Shown: positions 25,230 through 34,826 of the stretch, in pieces
How the letters are laid out: each line of letters opens with the position of its first letter
How positions within the stretch are numbered: position 1 is the first letter of the stretch
Origin: Hyphomicrobiales bacterium
GTDB lineage: Bacteria; Pseudomonadota; Alphaproteobacteria; Rhizobiales; Rhizobiaceae
Length of the DNA: 64,000 bases
Direction of reading: 5' to 3'
NCBI GenBank assembly: GCA_900489925.1
Contig: UEHQ01000002.1
Location: 418,207 to 482,206 of the forward strand
Program-made: the position numbers and the translations under genes
The notes under the pieces: generated by a model
Seen by the model: only the letters and a program-made list of their open reading frames with translations
Database searches by the model: none
What the model was told of the DNA's origin: nothing

Positions 25230-26117
25230 ATGAACCAGTCCGAAAGCGAAACCCAGGCACGTCTGCTTGCGCAGGCTCTGCCTTTCATGCAGCGTTACGA
25301 GAACAAGACCATCGTCGTGAAGTACGGCGGCCATGCCATGGGCAACCCCGAACTCGGCAAGGCTTTCGCGAGTGATATCGCGCTTCTCAAGCAATCCGGC
25401 GTCAATCCGATCGTCGTTCACGGCGGCGGGCCGCAGATCGGCGCGATGCTGACGAAGATGGGCATCGAATCGAAGTTCGAAGGCGGTTTGCGCGTTACCG
25501 ACGCCAAGACTGTCGAGATCGTCGAAATGGTGCTCGCCGGCTCGATCAACAAGGAGATCGTGGCGCTCATCAACCAGACGGGCGAATGGGCGATCGGCCT
25601 CTGCGGCAAGGACGGCAATATGGTCTTCGCCGAAAAGGCGCAGAAGAAGATCAAGGATCCGGATTCCAACATCGAGCGCGTGCTCGATCTCGGCTTCGTC
25701 GGCGAAGTGGTTGAAGTCGACCGCACGCTGCTCGATCTGCTCGCCCGGTCAGAGATGATCCCCGTCATCGCCCCGGTTGCTCCCGGCCGCGACGGCGCGA
25801 CCTACAACATCAACGCCGACACCTTTGCCGGCGCGATTGCCGGTGCGCTGAACGCCACGCGCCTGCTTTTCTTGACGGATGTTCCCGGCGTTCTCGACAA
25901 GCAGGGCAACCTGATCAAGGAACTCTCGGTCGCGCAGGCACACGCACTGATCGCCGACGGCACGATTTCCGGCGGCATGATCCCGAAGGTCGAGACCTGC
26001 ATCGATGCGATCAAGGCCGGCGTCCAGGGCGTCGTCATCCTGAACGGCAAGACCGCCCATTCGGTCCTGCTCGAGATCTTTACCGAGCACGGCGCGGGAA
26101 CGCTGATCGTTCCGTAA
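25230..26117 (+). CDS. argB: Acetylglutamate kinase
   Basis: A 295-residue amino-acid kinase that phosphorylates N-acetylglutamate in arginine biosynthesis. Motifs are [10 protein letters not shown] (ATP site), [10 protein letters not shown], the glutamate-binding GLRVTD and the C-terminal [14 protein letters not shown]. The N-terminal helix ([20 protein letters not shown]) is the type found in arginine-inhibited hexameric ArgB, so feedback inhibition by arginine is likely. In many alphaproteobacteria argB follows yihA directly; here the FAS1/ECF block lies between them. Confidence 0.97.
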   Translation: MNQSESETQARLLAQALPFMQRYENKTIVVKYGGHAMGNPELGKAFASDIALLKQSGVNPIVVHGGGPQIGAMLTKMGIESKFEGGLRVTDAKTVEIVEMVLAGSINKEIVALINQTGEWAIGLCGKDGNMVFAEKAQKKIKDPDSNIERVLDLGFVGEVVEVDRTLLDLLARSEMIPVIAPVAPGRDGATYNINADTFAGAIAGALNATRLLFLTDVPGVLDKQGNLIKELSVAQAHALIADGTISGGMIPKVETCIDAIKAGVQGVVILNGKTAHSVLLEIFTEHGAGTLIVP

Positions 26118-26151
26118 CGGCGGTCTTTTCCATTCTGTGAGCAGATGAATA

Positions 26152-26306
26152 CCCCTCCCCAACCCCTCCCCACAAGGGGGAGGGACTAACTCGTGGCAAC
26201 GTCCGCGCCAAAGTCGCGTCACTAAAGTCCGTTGAGAGGCTTCGGCTTGGTGGAGAGCGTGCGCCCAGCAAGCCCCTCCCCCTTGTGGGGAGGGGTTGGG
26301 GAGGGG
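26152..26306. repeat. Intergenic palindromic GC-rich element (33-bp terminal inverted repeats)
   Basis: A 33-bp sequence at 26152-26184 recurs as an exact reverse complement at 26274-26306, separated by 89 bases. Each arm is made of C4TC4 and G4AG4 runs around ACAAG/CTTGT and can itself fold back. It lies between the argB stop and the stop of the convergent PEP-mutase-family gene. The form is that of a miniature inverted-repeat element; it may also act as a bidirectional terminator. There is no coding capacity. Confidence 0.85.
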
Positions 26307-26312
26307 ACTATT

Positions 26313-27083
26313 TCATAGCGTCCCGTAAACCGCCGCGGCTGCTTCTTTCAGCTTCTCCATCATCGCCCGATATGGTCCCGGTCCGTAGCTGACGCGGGAA
26401 ACGCCGAGCTTTGCCAGCGTCTTCACGTCAGGCGCGCCCGGCCGCATCATGATGTTGACCGGCAGCGGCGACGTGGCGCAGACCTTCTCAATTAGCGTCT
26501 CATCGATCAGCCAAGGCACGAAGAAGCCGTTGGCACCAGCGGCAGCGTAGGCCTTGCCGCGCTCGATCGCTTCTTCGACCAGGCCGGCATGCTTCGAAAG
26601 ATCGCCTTCACGCAAAAACAGGTCGGTGCGTGCGTTGATGAAGAATGCCACGCCGCGACGGTCCGCCATCTCGCGGATGGCGCGGATGCGGGCGGCCTGT
26701 TTCTCGACCGGGTGCAGCCCTTCGCCGCCAACCACCTGATCTTCGAAATTGATGCCGATAGCGCCGGCGTCGATCAACTGTTCGACATTGGCGGCAGCGC
26801 CCGCCGGATCGGTGGAATAGGCGCCTTCGAAATCGACAGAGAGCGGCAGATCGTTGACCGCGGTGATCTGGCGCGTCGTGGCGACCAACGCCTCCATCGG
26901 GATCTTCTCGCCGTCGCCATAGCCCTGCGCTGCGGCGACCGACCAGCTTCCGGTCGCCAGAGCTTTAGCGCCAGCCTCGGTCACTGCCTTTGCCGTTCCG
27001 GCGTCCCACACATTGTAAAGAACGACAGGATTGCCCTTCTGGTGCAGCGCGCCGAACGCACTCGCTTTTTCAGCCTGATTCAT
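26313..27083 (-). CDS. Isocitrate lyase/PEP mutase superfamily protein
   Basis: A 256-residue TIM-barrel enzyme resembling the carboxyvinyl-carboxyphosphonate phosphorylmutase/oxaloacetate-decarboxylase-like group. Key blocks are NVWDAGTAKAVTEAGAKALAT near the N-terminus, LSVDFEGAY (metal-binding Asp/Glu) and GINFEDQV. The catalytic-loop KKCGH/KRCGH cysteine motif of true isocitrate lyases is absent. The substrate is unknown, probably a 2-oxo or 2-methyl-type C-C bond substrate. It overlaps the end of ada by four bases and so is translated with it. The other end abuts the palindromic element. Confidence 0.82.
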   Translation of the reverse strand: MNQAEKASAFGALHQKGNPVVLYNVWDAGTAKAVTEAGAKALATGSWSVAAAQGYGDGEKIPMEALVATTRQITAVNDLPLSVDFEGAYSTDPAGAAANVEQLIDAGAIGINFEDQVVGGEGLHPVEKQAARIRAIREMADRRGVAFFINARTDLFLREGDLSKHAGLVEEAIERGKAYAAAGANGFFVPWLIDETLIEKVCATSPLPVNIMMRPGAPDVKTLAKLGVSRVSYGPGPYRAMMEKLKEAAAAVYGTL

Positions 27084-28174
27084 TGGATCTCCTCCATAAA
27101 CAAAGTTCTGGTTTTCATCTCATTTTCATGTCGCAGAAGCCATTGCTTGCGCCAGAGGCCGCCACCGTAGCCGGTCAGCGACCCGTCGGCGCCGATCAAG
27201 CGGTGACAGGGGATGACGATCGCCATCTGGTTTGCGCCATTGGCACGGCCGACGGCACGCACCATCTGCGGGTTGTTCATGCCGCGCGCAATATCGCCAT
27301 AGGCTCGCGTCTCACCAACCGGTATGTCGATCAGCTTCGACCAGACCTCACGTTCGAACGACGTGCCGAAACCGAGCGCGAGGGGTGTACGGAAGATTGC
27401 CGATTTGCCCGCGAAATAGGCCGTCACCTCGGCTTCGATCTGATCGATCGCCGGCGTGCGGCCGGCTGCGACCGAGGAGCGCGTCTTGCGCTGCAGCTTC
27501 TCCAGTTCGGCAGGCAGCGCCTTGCGGTCGTGGAATTCAAGGAGATGCAGATGCGTCTGGTCGGCCACGGCGACCATCGGGCCAAGCGGCGTTTCGAACC
27601 AGTCGGCGAACAGAAGATCGCGATTCTGGGACATGGCAGGCGCCTTGCCGATCAAGCGCTGGAACGCGGCGCGGAAGCCGCTGCCCGATTCATAGCCCGC
27701 CTCGATCTGCGCATCGATGACGCGCGCGCCGTTCGCCAGTTGCTTGGCCGCCTCGCCGAGACGCCGATAGCGGGCGATATCGAGAAAGGTCATGCCAAGG
27801 GATCGCTTGAAAGCCCGTCGTACGGTCGAGGGATCGTAGCCCTGCGCAATCAGATCATCTTCCGTCCATCGCGCCGCTGGATCGCCGTCAAGCGCCGAGA
27901 GCAGCTGGTCGACGATCGGCTCCCTGCCCGCCTCTTCCAATGGCCGGCACCGTTGGCAGGGCCGAAATCCCGACTGCATGCAGGTGGAGATGGAATCGTA
28001 GAACAGCGTATTCTCACGCTTCGGCTTGCGGGCCGGGCAGGTCAGCCGGCAGAAGATGCCGGTTGTCTTGACGCAGACATAGGCGCGGCCCTCGTAGGCC
28101 GCGCTGCGGGCAATCAGCGCATCGTAGAGCGCGTCGTCATTGGGCAGATCGAAGAGCATGAAGCGTTCTACCAT
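27080..28174 (-). CDS. ada: Bifunctional Ada: transcriptional activator and O6-methylguanine-DNA methyltransferase
   Basis: A 364-residue protein with all three Ada modules. The N-terminal zinc/methylphosphotriester domain has the four-cysteine pattern (VCVKTTGIFCRLTC, then FRPCQRCRP). An AraC-type helix-turn-helix follows (GYDPSTVRRAFKRSLGMTFLDIARYRR), then a C-terminal methyltransferase with the acceptor motif IPCHRLI. It repairs alkylated DNA and, once methylated on the N-terminal cysteine, activates the adaptive response. The start is the ATG at 28174 (MVERFMLF) or 28159 (MLFDLP); the longer upstream frame collides with the divergent HAD gene promoter region. Confidence 0.93.
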   Translation of the reverse strand: MVERFMLFDLPNDDALYDALIARSAAYEGRAYVCVKTTGIFCRLTCPARKPKRENTLFYDSISTCMQSGFRPCQRCRPLEEAGREPIVDQLLSALDGDPAARWTEDDLIAQGYDPSTVRRAFKRSLGMTFLDIARYRRLGEAAKQLANGARVIDAQIEAGYESGSGFRAAFQRLIGKAPAMSQNRDLLFADWFETPLGPMVAVADQTHLHLLEFHDRKALPAELEKLQRKTRSSVAAGRTPAIDQIEAEVTAYFAGKSAIFRTPLALGFGTSFEREVWSKLIDIPVGETRAYGDIARGMNNPQMVRAVGRANGANQMAIVIPCHRLIGADGSLTGYGGGLWRKQWLLRHENEMKTRTLFMEEIQ

Positions 28175-28260
28175 CCCTTCCCGACTGCGTCCGCCGCAAA
28201 TCGGGCGTCTATTTTTTCTTGCCGATTTCCTTGCGCAGCAAGCCGTGGCATAACGCGGCC

Positions 28261-28968
28261 ATGACAAAGATTGAGCGCACCCCATCCAAGACAGATTTCT
28301 CGCACGTGACCGAGTGGGTTTTCGATCTCGACAACACGCTCTACCCGCATCACGTCAATCTGTTCGCGCAGATCGACAAGAACATGACGAGCTATGTCTC
28401 GACGCTGTTGCAGATGGAGCGAGACGAGGCGCGCAAGCTGCAGAAGCAGTATTACCTCGACCATGGAACGACGCTGCAGGGGCTGATGATCCATCACGGC
28501 ATCGACCCCAACGACTTCCTCGAGAAGGCCCATGCGATCGACTATTCGAGCCTGACGGCTCAGCCGGAACTCGGTGCTGCGATCAAGGCCCTTCCCGGCC
28601 GCAAGTTCATCTTCACCAACGGCAGCGTCAAGCATGCTGAAATGACGGCCGGTGCGCTTGGCATTCTCGATCACTTCGACGACATCTTCGATATCGTTGC
28701 CGCCGATTTCGTGCCGAAGCCGGCACAGGCGACCTATGACAAGTTCGCAGCCTTGAAGCGCGTCGAAACCGGCAAGGCGGCGATGTTCGAGGACCTGCCA
28801 CGCAACCTCAAGGTTCCGAAGGCGCTCGGCATGCAGACGGTTCTGCTGGTGCCGAACAACCTCGAAGAAACTGTTGTCGAATGGTGGGAAAAGACCAGTG
28901 GCGAAGACGACCATGTCGACTACGTCACCGACGATCTCGCTGATTTCCTTGGAAAGATTATCGGCTAA
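28261..28968 (+). CDS. HAD-superfamily pyrimidine 5'-nucleotidase-like phosphatase
   Basis: A 235-residue HAD phosphatase. Motif I is FDLDNTLYP (about residues 18-26; the aspartates are nucleophile and acid/base), motif II is FTNGS, the lysine is in FVPKPA and motif IV is FEDLPRNL. The combination DLDNTLYP...FTN is that of the SDT1/PHM8 pyrimidine 5'-nucleotidase group rather than of phosphoglycolate phosphatases. The ATG at 28261 (MTKIERT) is preferred over an in-frame ATG at 28219, which would lie in the ada promoter region. Divergent from ada, and monocistronic. Confidence 0.85.
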   Translation: MTKIERTPSKTDFSHVTEWVFDLDNTLYPHHVNLFAQIDKNMTSYVSTLLQMERDEARKLQKQYYLDHGTTLQGLMIHHGIDPNDFLEKAHAIDYSSLTAQPELGAAIKALPGRKFIFTNGSVKHAEMTAGALGILDHFDDIFDIVAADFVPKPAQATYDKFAALKRVETGKAAMFEDLPRNLKVPKALGMQTVLLVPNNLEETVVEWWEKTSGEDDHVDYVTDDLADFLGKIIG

Positions 28969-29077
28969 GTTACAGAAAGTTCACCCAGCTTACCGATCTT
29001 TAATTGGGCAAAATAAGATATCGGCCCTACCTTTTCATCTGTGATCCCAACGAGATTGCATACTGAAAGGAACTCAG

Positions 29078-29719
29078 ATGTCTCGGAACAAGCTGATACT
29101 GGCCGCACTTTCCTCCGTCTTAATTGTGGGTGCCGCAGCCGGCAGCAGTTTTGCCGCGGCCGGCGACAAGCACAAGCATCCGCCGAAGCCGCATCACATG
29201 AGAATGATGGGCGGCGGACCGCCCATGCCCATGATCCGTGAAGTCGTGTTCGTCCGCATGCTGCAGCAGTTCGATACGAACAAGGACGGCCAGATTACCA
29301 AGGACGAAGCAAAGACCGGCATGGAAGCAATCTTTGCCGCGATCGACACCAACAATGACGGCTCGCTGACCCCCGGCGAAATCCGCAAGTATCGTGAAGC
29401 GCAGATGGCCAAGGCCAAGGCGCCCGACGATGACATGACGTCGGATGACGGAGCACCCGCGCCGCCGCCGGCCGATGCCGACACTGCCCAGCCTGCCCCG
29501 CCTCCGGGTGGACCTGATGGTGGCCCCGGCCGCCACGGCATGCGCGGCGGTGGCATGATGCGCGAAATGATGATGATGCAGCGCATCGATACCGACGAAA
29601 ACGGCCAGATTTCCAAGCAGGAAGCCGAAGCCGCCTTCGAGAAGTTCTTTACGTGGATGGATCGCAACAAGGACGGCGTGATTTCGATCGCCGACATGCC
29701 CGATCGCCCATTCCCGTAA
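29078..29719 (+). CDS. Exported EF-hand calcium-binding protein
   Basis: A 213-residue protein with a signal peptide (cleavage near SSFAA-AGD) followed by two pairs of EF-hands. Calcium loops are DTNKDGQITKDE (about residue 66), DTNNDGSLTPGE, DTDENGQISKQE and DRNKDGVISIAD, each with canonical D-x-D/N-x-D/N-G spacing. The pairs are separated by a Pro/Asp/Gly-rich linker and Met/His-rich stretches (HHMRMMGGG, MRGGGMMREMMMM), which is unusual and might bind soft metals or be flexible spacers. The ATG follows GAAAGGAAC. The role is unknown; periplasmic calcium binding is the safe statement. A strong terminator follows. Confidence 0.88.
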   Translation: MSRNKLILAALSSVLIVGAAAGSSFAAAGDKHKHPPKPHHMRMMGGGPPMPMIREVVFVRMLQQFDTNKDGQITKDEAKTGMEAIFAAIDTNNDGSLTPGEIRKYREAQMAKAKAPDDDMTSDDGAPAPPPADADTAQPAPPPGGPDGGPGRHGMRGGGMMREMMMMQRIDTDENGQISKQEAEAAFEKFFTWMDRNKDGVISIADMPDRPFP

Positions 29720-29739
29720 GCAATAGCTTACCGAAAACG

Positions 29740-29774
29740 GAGCCCGTCGCGACCAGCGCGGCGGGCTCTTTTTT
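29740..29774 (+). terminator. Rho-independent terminator of the EF-hand gene
   Basis: A 12-bp stem GAGCCCGTCGCG/CGCGGCGGGCTC with one G-T wobble and loop ACCAG, followed by T6. It ends inside the stop codon of the convergent LOG gene. Confidence 0.93.
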
Positions 29775-30639
29775 ATTCGTGATGCTCGTAGAAGTCCTGG
29801 ATGATCTTCCAGGCTGCATCGGCCGTATCGACGAAGCTGATGAGATTGACATCATCGGGCGCAATCGTGCCGAACTCGGCCAGCGCCTCGAAATTGATGA
29901 TGCTGCGCCAGAATTTTTCTCCGAAGAGAATGAGCGGCATCTTCTCCATGCGGCCCGTCTGGATCAGCGTCAGGCACTCGAAAAACTCGTCGAGCGTGCC
30001 GAAGCCACCGGGAAACACGGCAATCGCCTTGGCGCGCACCATGAAGTGCATCTTGCGGATGGCGAAGTAGTGGAAATTGAAGCTGAGTTCCGGCGTGACA
30101 TAGACGTTCGGCGCCTGCTCGTGAGGCAGCACGATGTTGAGGCCGATCGACGGCGCGCCCTCGTCGGCGGCACCGCGGTTGCCCGCCTCCATGACACCCG
30201 GGCCGCCGCCGGTGACGACGACATACTCATGGAAATCGAAGCCGGCCGAATATTTCGAGCAGAGCCGCGCAAACTTGCGCGCCTCGTCGTAATAGACCGA
30301 TGCGGCTTCCAGATTGGCGCGCTGCGTCTCGTTGCGCGCGGCCCAGGCACTCTGGCCGGGTGCCGGGATGCGGGCGCCGCCGAACATGACGACAGTCGAC
30401 TTGATGCCGCGTTCCGTCAGCATCATTTCGGTCTTCATCAGCTCAAGCTGCAGGCGGATCGGGCGCAGCTCCTCGCGGCACAGGAAATCCTCGTCGGCAT
30501 AGGCAAGGCGATAGGCCGGCGACAACGTCTGCGGCGTCTTCGGTACCGCCTCGGCGCGCTGCCTGTCGGTCTCGCTCGTCTTCAACGGATCCCAGACGCC
30601 ATCCTTGCGCCTCAGCCTGCCGTTTCTTCCCTTTGCCAT
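29773..30639 (-). CDS. LOG-family nucleotide 5'-monophosphate nucleosidase (TIGR00730-like)
   Basis: A Rossmann-fold protein of 288 residues from the ATG at 30639 (MAKGRNGRLRRKDG); a start at 30681 would add 14 residues but lacks a ribosome-binding signal. Family motifs are TVVMFGGAR, VVTGGGPGVMEAGNRGA and VFPGGFGTLDEFFE, which correspond to the substrate-binding GGGxGxM and PGGxGTxxE of LOG/YgdH-type enzymes. The relatives hydrolyse cytokinin riboside monophosphates or other NMPs. The long form with an N-terminal extension of about 80 residues fits the YgdH/PpnN-like branch more than plant LOG. Convergent with the EF-hand gene. Confidence 0.85.
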   Translation of the reverse strand: MAKGRNGRLRRKDGVWDPLKTSETDRQRAEAVPKTPQTLSPAYRLAYADEDFLCREELRPIRLQLELMKTEMMLTERGIKSTVVMFGGARIPAPGQSAWAARNETQRANLEAASVYYDEARKFARLCSKYSAGFDFHEYVVVTGGGPGVMEAGNRGAADEGAPSIGLNIVLPHEQAPNVYVTPELSFNFHYFAIRKMHFMVRAKAIAVFPGGFGTLDEFFECLTLIQTGRMEKMPLILFGEKFWRSIINFEALAEFGTIAPDDVNLISFVDTADAAWKIIQDFYEHHE

Positions 30640-30832
30640 GTCGAAATGCCTTTCAGTACCGCCGGCAGCCTTTGCCGGCATGTCGTTTCATGCCGTTGAT
30701 CGGGAGAGTGATCCTGTCCCGAAAAATCATTCCATTTTACCCGTGCATGCGATAGAGCAGATCGCACCCCGCCTATCACAATTCCCGGAGGCTTCGGTCT
30801 CCACGATAAAGATCGAAGTTTAAGGAATTCCC

Positions 30833-31693
30833 ATGAGCGCCACCGACCTTTCTTCCCTCGAAAAGACCCTCGAAGCCGCCTTCGACAACCGCGACAACGT
30901 GAGCACGTCCACCAAAGGCGAAGTGCGCGATGCGGTCGAAACCGCGCTCGAACTTCTCGATGGCGGCAAGGCGCGCGTTGCAGAGCGCGGTAGCGACGGT
31001 GTCTGGAAGGTCAATCAGTGGCTGAAGAAGGCCGTTCTCCTGTCTTTCCGCCTGAACGATATGGAAGTCGTCAAGGGCGGTTCGGGCAACTCGACCTGGT
31101 GGGACAAGGTGCCGTCGAAGTTTGAGAACTGGGGCGAGAGCGAGTATCGCGCCGCCGGCTTCCGTGCCGTGCCGAACTGCGTCGTCCGCCGCTCGGCTTA
31201 CATCGCCAAGAATGTCGTGCTGATGCCGTCCTTCGTCAACCTCGGCGCCTTCGTCGACGAGGGCACGATGGTCGACACCTGGGCCACCGTCGGCTCCTGC
31301 GCGCAGATCGGCAAGCATGTGCATCTCTCGGGCGGCGTCGGCATCGGCGGCGTTCTCGAGCCGATGCAGGCCGGCCCGACGATCATCGAAGACAACTGCT
31401 TCATCGGCGCCCGCTCGGAAGTCGTCGAAGGCTGCATCATCCGCGAGGGCTCGGTCCTCGGAATGGGCGTCTACATCGGCAAGTCGACCAAGATCGTCAA
31501 CCGCGCAACCGGCGAGGTCTTCTATGGCGAAGTACCGCCTTACTCGGTCGTCGTCGCCGGCTCCATGCCGTCGGGCAATGCCACCATGCCGAACGGTCTT
31601 GCCGCGCCGCATCTCTACTGCGCCGTGATCGTCAAGACGGTCGATGAGAAGACCCGCTCGAAGACCGGCATCAACGAACTGCTGCGCGACTGA
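30833..31693 (+). CDS. dapD: Tetrahydrodipicolinate N-succinyltransferase
   Basis: A 286-residue left-handed beta-helix acyltransferase of the lysine/diaminopimelate succinylase pathway. The hexapeptide-repeat region spans about residues 115-235 ([49 protein letters not shown]). It transfers succinyl from succinyl-CoA to tetrahydrodipicolinate. An extended N-terminal helical domain is normal. It is followed 156 bases later by dapE; the ATG at 30833 has AAGGAA upstream. Confidence 0.97.
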   Translation: MSATDLSSLEKTLEAAFDNRDNVSTSTKGEVRDAVETALELLDGGKARVAERGSDGVWKVNQWLKKAVLLSFRLNDMEVVKGGSGNSTWWDKVPSKFENWGESEYRAAGFRAVPNCVVRRSAYIAKNVVLMPSFVNLGAFVDEGTMVDTWATVGSCAQIGKHVHLSGGVGIGGVLEPMQAGPTIIEDNCFIGARSEVVEGCIIREGSVLGMGVYIGKSTKIVNRATGEVFYGEVPPYSVVVAGSMPSGNATMPNGLAAPHLYCAVIVKTVDEKTRSKTGINELLRD

Positions 31694-31706
31694 TACTGCT
31701 TGAACG

Positions 31707-31741
31707 TCCGGCGATGGCGCATCAACGGATGTGCGTCGCCG
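31707..31741. repeat. Hairpin in the dapD-dapE gap
   Basis: CCGGCGA (31707-31713) pairs with TCGCCGG (31735-31741), extended inwards by GCGCATC/GATGTGC with a bulge. No T-tract follows, so this is more likely an mRNA processing or stability element than a full terminator. Confidence 0.45.
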
Positions 31742-31849
31742 GTCGCTGACAGCCGGACGATGTGCCGGCGAAATCGACGGCACATTCCAACGGGGCGGCG
31801 GCGCTGCCTTGCCTTTTCTTTGCCACTACCGCCGGATAATTCCACTGCC

Positions 31850-33043
31850 ATGACCGCTACCGATCCCGTCGCCAATCTCCAGACCCTGATTCGCTGCCCG
31901 TCCGTCACGCCAGCCGAAGGCGGCGCGCTTTCGGCGCTCGACGCGATGCTGTCGCCGCTCGGCTTCAAGGTCGACAAGGTGACGGAAACAGAGGCGGGAA
32001 CCCCCGATATCGAAAACCTTTACGCCCGGCTCGGCAATGACGGACCGCATCTGATGTTTGCCGGGCATACGGACGTGGTTCCGGTTGGCGACGAAGCCGC
32101 CTGGACCCATCCTCCCTTTGCCGCCGAGATCGCCGGTGGCGAACTGTTCGGCCGCGGTGCTGTCGACATGAAGGGTGGCGTTGCCTGCTTTGTTGCGGCC
32201 GTGGCGCGCCACATCGAAAAGCACGGCGCGCCCAAGGGCTCCATTTCGTTCCTGATCACCGGTGACGAGGAAGGTCCCGCGGTCAACGGCACCATCAAGC
32301 TGCTCAAGTGGGCGGCCGAGCGCGGCGAGCGCTGGGATGCCTGCCTCGTCGGCGAACCGACCAATCCGGACAAGCTCGGCGACATGATCAAGATCGGCCG
32401 CCGTGGCTCGCTTTCCGGCAAGATCACTGTACATGGCGTGCAGGGCCACGCCGCCTATCCGCATCTCGCCGACAATGCCGTGCGCGGCATCCTGCAGCTG
32501 ACCCAGGCGCTGATGAACCCGCCGTTCGACGCCGGCACCGACAATTTCCAGCCGTCCAATCTCGAAGTGACGACCATCGACGTCGGCAATCCGGCGACGA
32601 ACGTTGTCCCTGCCAAGGCGACGGCAAGCTTCAACATCCGCTTCAACGACACCTGGACGGCCGATAGCCTGCAGCAGGAGATCGTGCGCCGTCTCGATGC
32701 TGCAGCCGCCGATGGCGTGCTGAGGCCCGGCCGCGCGCCGCTCAAATACGACATGGTCTGGGCCGAGCGTCCAAGCCACGTCTTCCTGACGCGCAACAAT
32801 GCGCTGATCGCTTCGCTCTCTTCGGCAATCGAGGGCGTGACAGGCCAGTCGCCAAAGCTTTCCACCACCGGCGGAACCTCCGACGCGCGTTTCATCAAGG
32901 ACTACTGCCCCGTCGTGGAATTCGGCCTTGTCGGCCAGACCATGCACATGGTGGACGAACGTGTCGCCGTATCCGATCTCGAGCGGTTGACGGTGATCTA
33001 CGAAACGTTCATCGGGCGCTGGTTTGCGAATGCCGGGCTTTAG
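31850..33043 (+). CDS. dapE: Succinyl-diaminopimelate desuccinylase
   Basis: A 397-residue M20-family di-zinc hydrolase that releases L,L-diaminopimelate and succinate. Metal ligands and catalytic residues sit in [12 protein letters not shown] (His), [12 protein letters not shown] (Asp), ITGDEEGPA (Glu pair) and [13 protein letters not shown] (His). [12 protein letters not shown] is also diagnostic. The ATG at 31850 ([10 protein letters not shown]) is chosen over an upstream in-frame ATG at 31700 because the family begins there. Its end overlaps the following membrane-protein gene by 14 bases. Confidence 0.96.
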   Translation: MTATDPVANLQTLIRCPSVTPAEGGALSALDAMLSPLGFKVDKVTETEAGTPDIENLYARLGNDGPHLMFAGHTDVVPVGDEAAWTHPPFAAEIAGGELFGRGAVDMKGGVACFVAAVARHIEKHGAPKGSISFLITGDEEGPAVNGTIKLLKWAAERGERWDACLVGEPTNPDKLGDMIKIGRRGSLSGKITVHGVQGHAAYPHLADNAVRGILQLTQALMNPPFDAGTDNFQPSNLEVTTIDVGNPATNVVPAKATASFNIRFNDTWTADSLQQEIVRRLDAAAADGVLRPGRAPLKYDMVWAERPSHVFLTRNNALIASLSSAIEGVTGQSPKLSTTGGTSDARFIKDYCPVVEFGLVGQTMHMVDERVAVSDLERLTVIYETFIGRWFANAGL

Positions 33044-33626
33044 GGAAGTACAATATTATCTGGCCGGGATCTGGCTGCTGATCCGCATGGATCCGCGCGG
33101 TTTCCGCTTTCTCGACATGTCCGAGCGCGGCGCCAATCGCTCCTTCTGGGCGATCTTCTGGTGCCTGCCGCCAATGGGCATCTCGTGGCTCTGGTGGCGC
33201 CAGGCCTTCCTGCAGACCATGCCGCCGAACACCGACGTCGGTCTGCTCTTCTACTTCCGCCTTGGGCTTGTCGAGGGTGTCAACTGGGTCGTGCCGCTGA
33301 TCCTTGCGGGCTTACTGCTGCTTGCCTTCAAGAAGGGGGAGCGCTTCGCGCCGGTCATCGTCAGCGTCAACTGGCTTGGTGTACCGCTAGCCTATATCAA
33401 CGGGCTGCTGCTGGCGCTGGTGTTCTTCCTGCCCGGCCTGGTCGGGCTCGTCTCGCTGCTGCTGCTTGCCTTCATGCTCGCCCAGGTCTTCGCGATCGCC
33501 CGCATCCTTCGGATGATCTTCTTCGGCAACGGCCTGATGGTCGGCGCCCTGACGCTGGTGCTGCTGGTGCCGTCGCTGATGCTTTCGGAATATCTTCAGC
33601 GCTTCCTCGGCATCTATCCGGTCTGA
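33030..33626 (+). CDS. Inner-membrane protein of unknown function (YIP1/DUF-like)
   Basis: A 198-residue protein starting [20 protein letters not shown], with about five hydrophobic segments between residues 40 and 195. Conserved-looking soluble bits are [22 protein letters not shown]. It overlaps dapE and is therefore translated from the same message, an arrangement I believe is retained in related rhizobia. I do not recognise a characterised family; a YIP1-like membrane fold is a weak possibility. It converges on arsC with an 11-base gap. Confidence 0.8.
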   Translation: MPGFREVQYYLAGIWLLIRMDPRGFRFLDMSERGANRSFWAIFWCLPPMGISWLWWRQAFLQTMPPNTDVGLLFYFRLGLVEGVNWVVPLILAGLLLLAFKKGERFAPVIVSVNWLGVPLAYINGLLLALVFFLPGLVGLVSLLLLAFMLAQVFAIARILRMIFFGNGLMVGALTLVLLVPSLMLSEYLQRFLGIYPV

Positions 33627-33637
33627 GCCTTTGCCAG

Positions 33638-34042
33638 CTATTTGCCGGGGACGATTTCGCCGTCTTCCTTGGTGAAGGTGCCGATGGTGGCATTCGGCAG
33701 GATATCCAGCACCGCCTCCGATGGCCGGCAAAGCCGCACGCCCTTTTCCGTGACGACGATGGGGCGATTGATAAGGATCGGGTGCGCGATCATCGCGTCC
33801 AGCAGTTCGTCGTCGCTGAGCGACGGATCGGCCAGTCCGAGTTCCTCATAGGGCGTGCCCTTCTGGCGGAGCAGCGCGCGGACCGGGATATCCATCGCCG
33901 CGATCAGCTCGACCAATCGCTCGCGGGTCGGCGGGGTCTTCAGGTACTCGATGACCTCGGGCTCCTCGCCGGATTGGCGGATCATGGCAAGCGTGTTGCG
34001 CGAGGTGCCACAGGCGGGGTTATGATAGATCGTCGTCGTCAT
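33638..34042 (-). CDS. arsC: Glutaredoxin-dependent arsenate reductase
   Basis: A 134-residue ArsC/Spx-fold protein. The catalytic cysteine is in [14 protein letters not shown] (C11 region) and the arsenate-site arginine is in [19 protein letters not shown]. It reduces arsenate to arsenite using glutathione and glutaredoxin. The gene overlaps the end of truA by 23 bases, so it is expressed as the tail of the fmt-truA unit rather than from an ars operon; no arsR or arsenite pump is nearby. A related Spx/YffB-type reductase is the alternative, though the HNPxCxxSRxTL motif favours ArsC. Confidence 0.9.
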   Translation of the reverse strand: MTTTIYHNPACGTSRNTLAMIRQSGEEPEVIEYLKTPPTRERLVELIAAMDIPVRALLRQKGTPYEELGLADPSLSDDELLDAMIAHPILINRPIVVTEKGVRLCRPSEAVLDILPNATIGTFTKEDGEIVPGK

Positions 34043-34826
34043 TGCGTGCCTCCGGATCCCTGCGGCGATCGGTGATCACCTCGGGATAATCGACCTGCAT
34101 GAAATAGAGTCCATCGGGCGGCGCGACAGGGCCGCACGCCTTTCGGTCGCGAGCTTCCAGCGCGGCGCGCACATCAGCGGGCGTCCACTTGCCCTCGCCC
34201 GCGAGCTTCAGCGTACCGGCAAACGAGCGGATCTGATTGTGCAGGAAGCTCTGCGCCGTGGCGCGGATTTCGATGAGTTCGCCGCTGCGGCTGACGTCCA
34301 GTCGGTCGAGCGTGCGCACGGGGCTGTTGGCTTGGCAATGAGCGGAGCGGAACGTCGTGAAGTCATGGTTGCCGACCAGCGTCTGCGCGGCGGCGTGCAT
34401 CGCCTCATGATCCAAGGGCTTTGGAACCCACCATGCCTTGCCCGCCTCCAGCGCCAGCGGCGCGCGGCGGCTGATGATCCGATAGAGATAGTGGCGACGC
34501 TGCGCGGAAAAGCGCGCATCGAAGAACTCGCTGACGCTCTCGACATCGATGATCGATACCCGCTCATGCGCCATCCTCAGATGCGCGTTCAGCGCATTCT
34601 GCAGCTTGAAGGGCGCCCATGATTTGGCGAGGTCGGCGTGGATCACCTGCCCCATTGCATGCACGCCGGAATCGGTTCGTCCGGCGCCACGGATCGAGAC
34701 GGTTTCGCCGCTCGCCGCAAGGATGGCCTTCTCGATCGCCCCCTGGACAGAGGCACCATTGTCCTGACGCTGCCAGCCGACATAAGGCCCGCCGTCATAC
34801 TCGACGGTCATGCGATAGCGAGACAT
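34020..34826 (-). CDS. truA: tRNA pseudouridine(38-40) synthase
   Basis: A 268-residue TruA. The catalytic aspartate is in [14 protein letters not shown] (about residues 45-58), and the start [21 protein letters not shown] is typical. It isomerises uridines in the anticodon stem of many tRNAs. The start codon shares a base with the fmt stop (TGATG), and the 3' end overlaps arsC, so fmt-truA-arsC form a compact unit. Confidence 0.97.
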   Translation of the reverse strand: MSRYRMTVEYDGGPYVGWQRQDNGASVQGAIEKAILAASGETVSIRGAGRTDSGVHAMGQVIHADLAKSWAPFKLQNALNAHLRMAHERVSIIDVESVSEFFDARFSAQRRHYLYRIISRRAPLALEAGKAWWVPKPLDHEAMHAAAQTLVGNHDFTTFRSAHCQANSPVRTLDRLDVSRSGELIEIRATAQSFLHNQIRSFAGTLKLAGEGKWTPADVRAALEARDRKACGPVAPPDGLYFMQVDYPEVITDRRRDPEARNDDDDLS

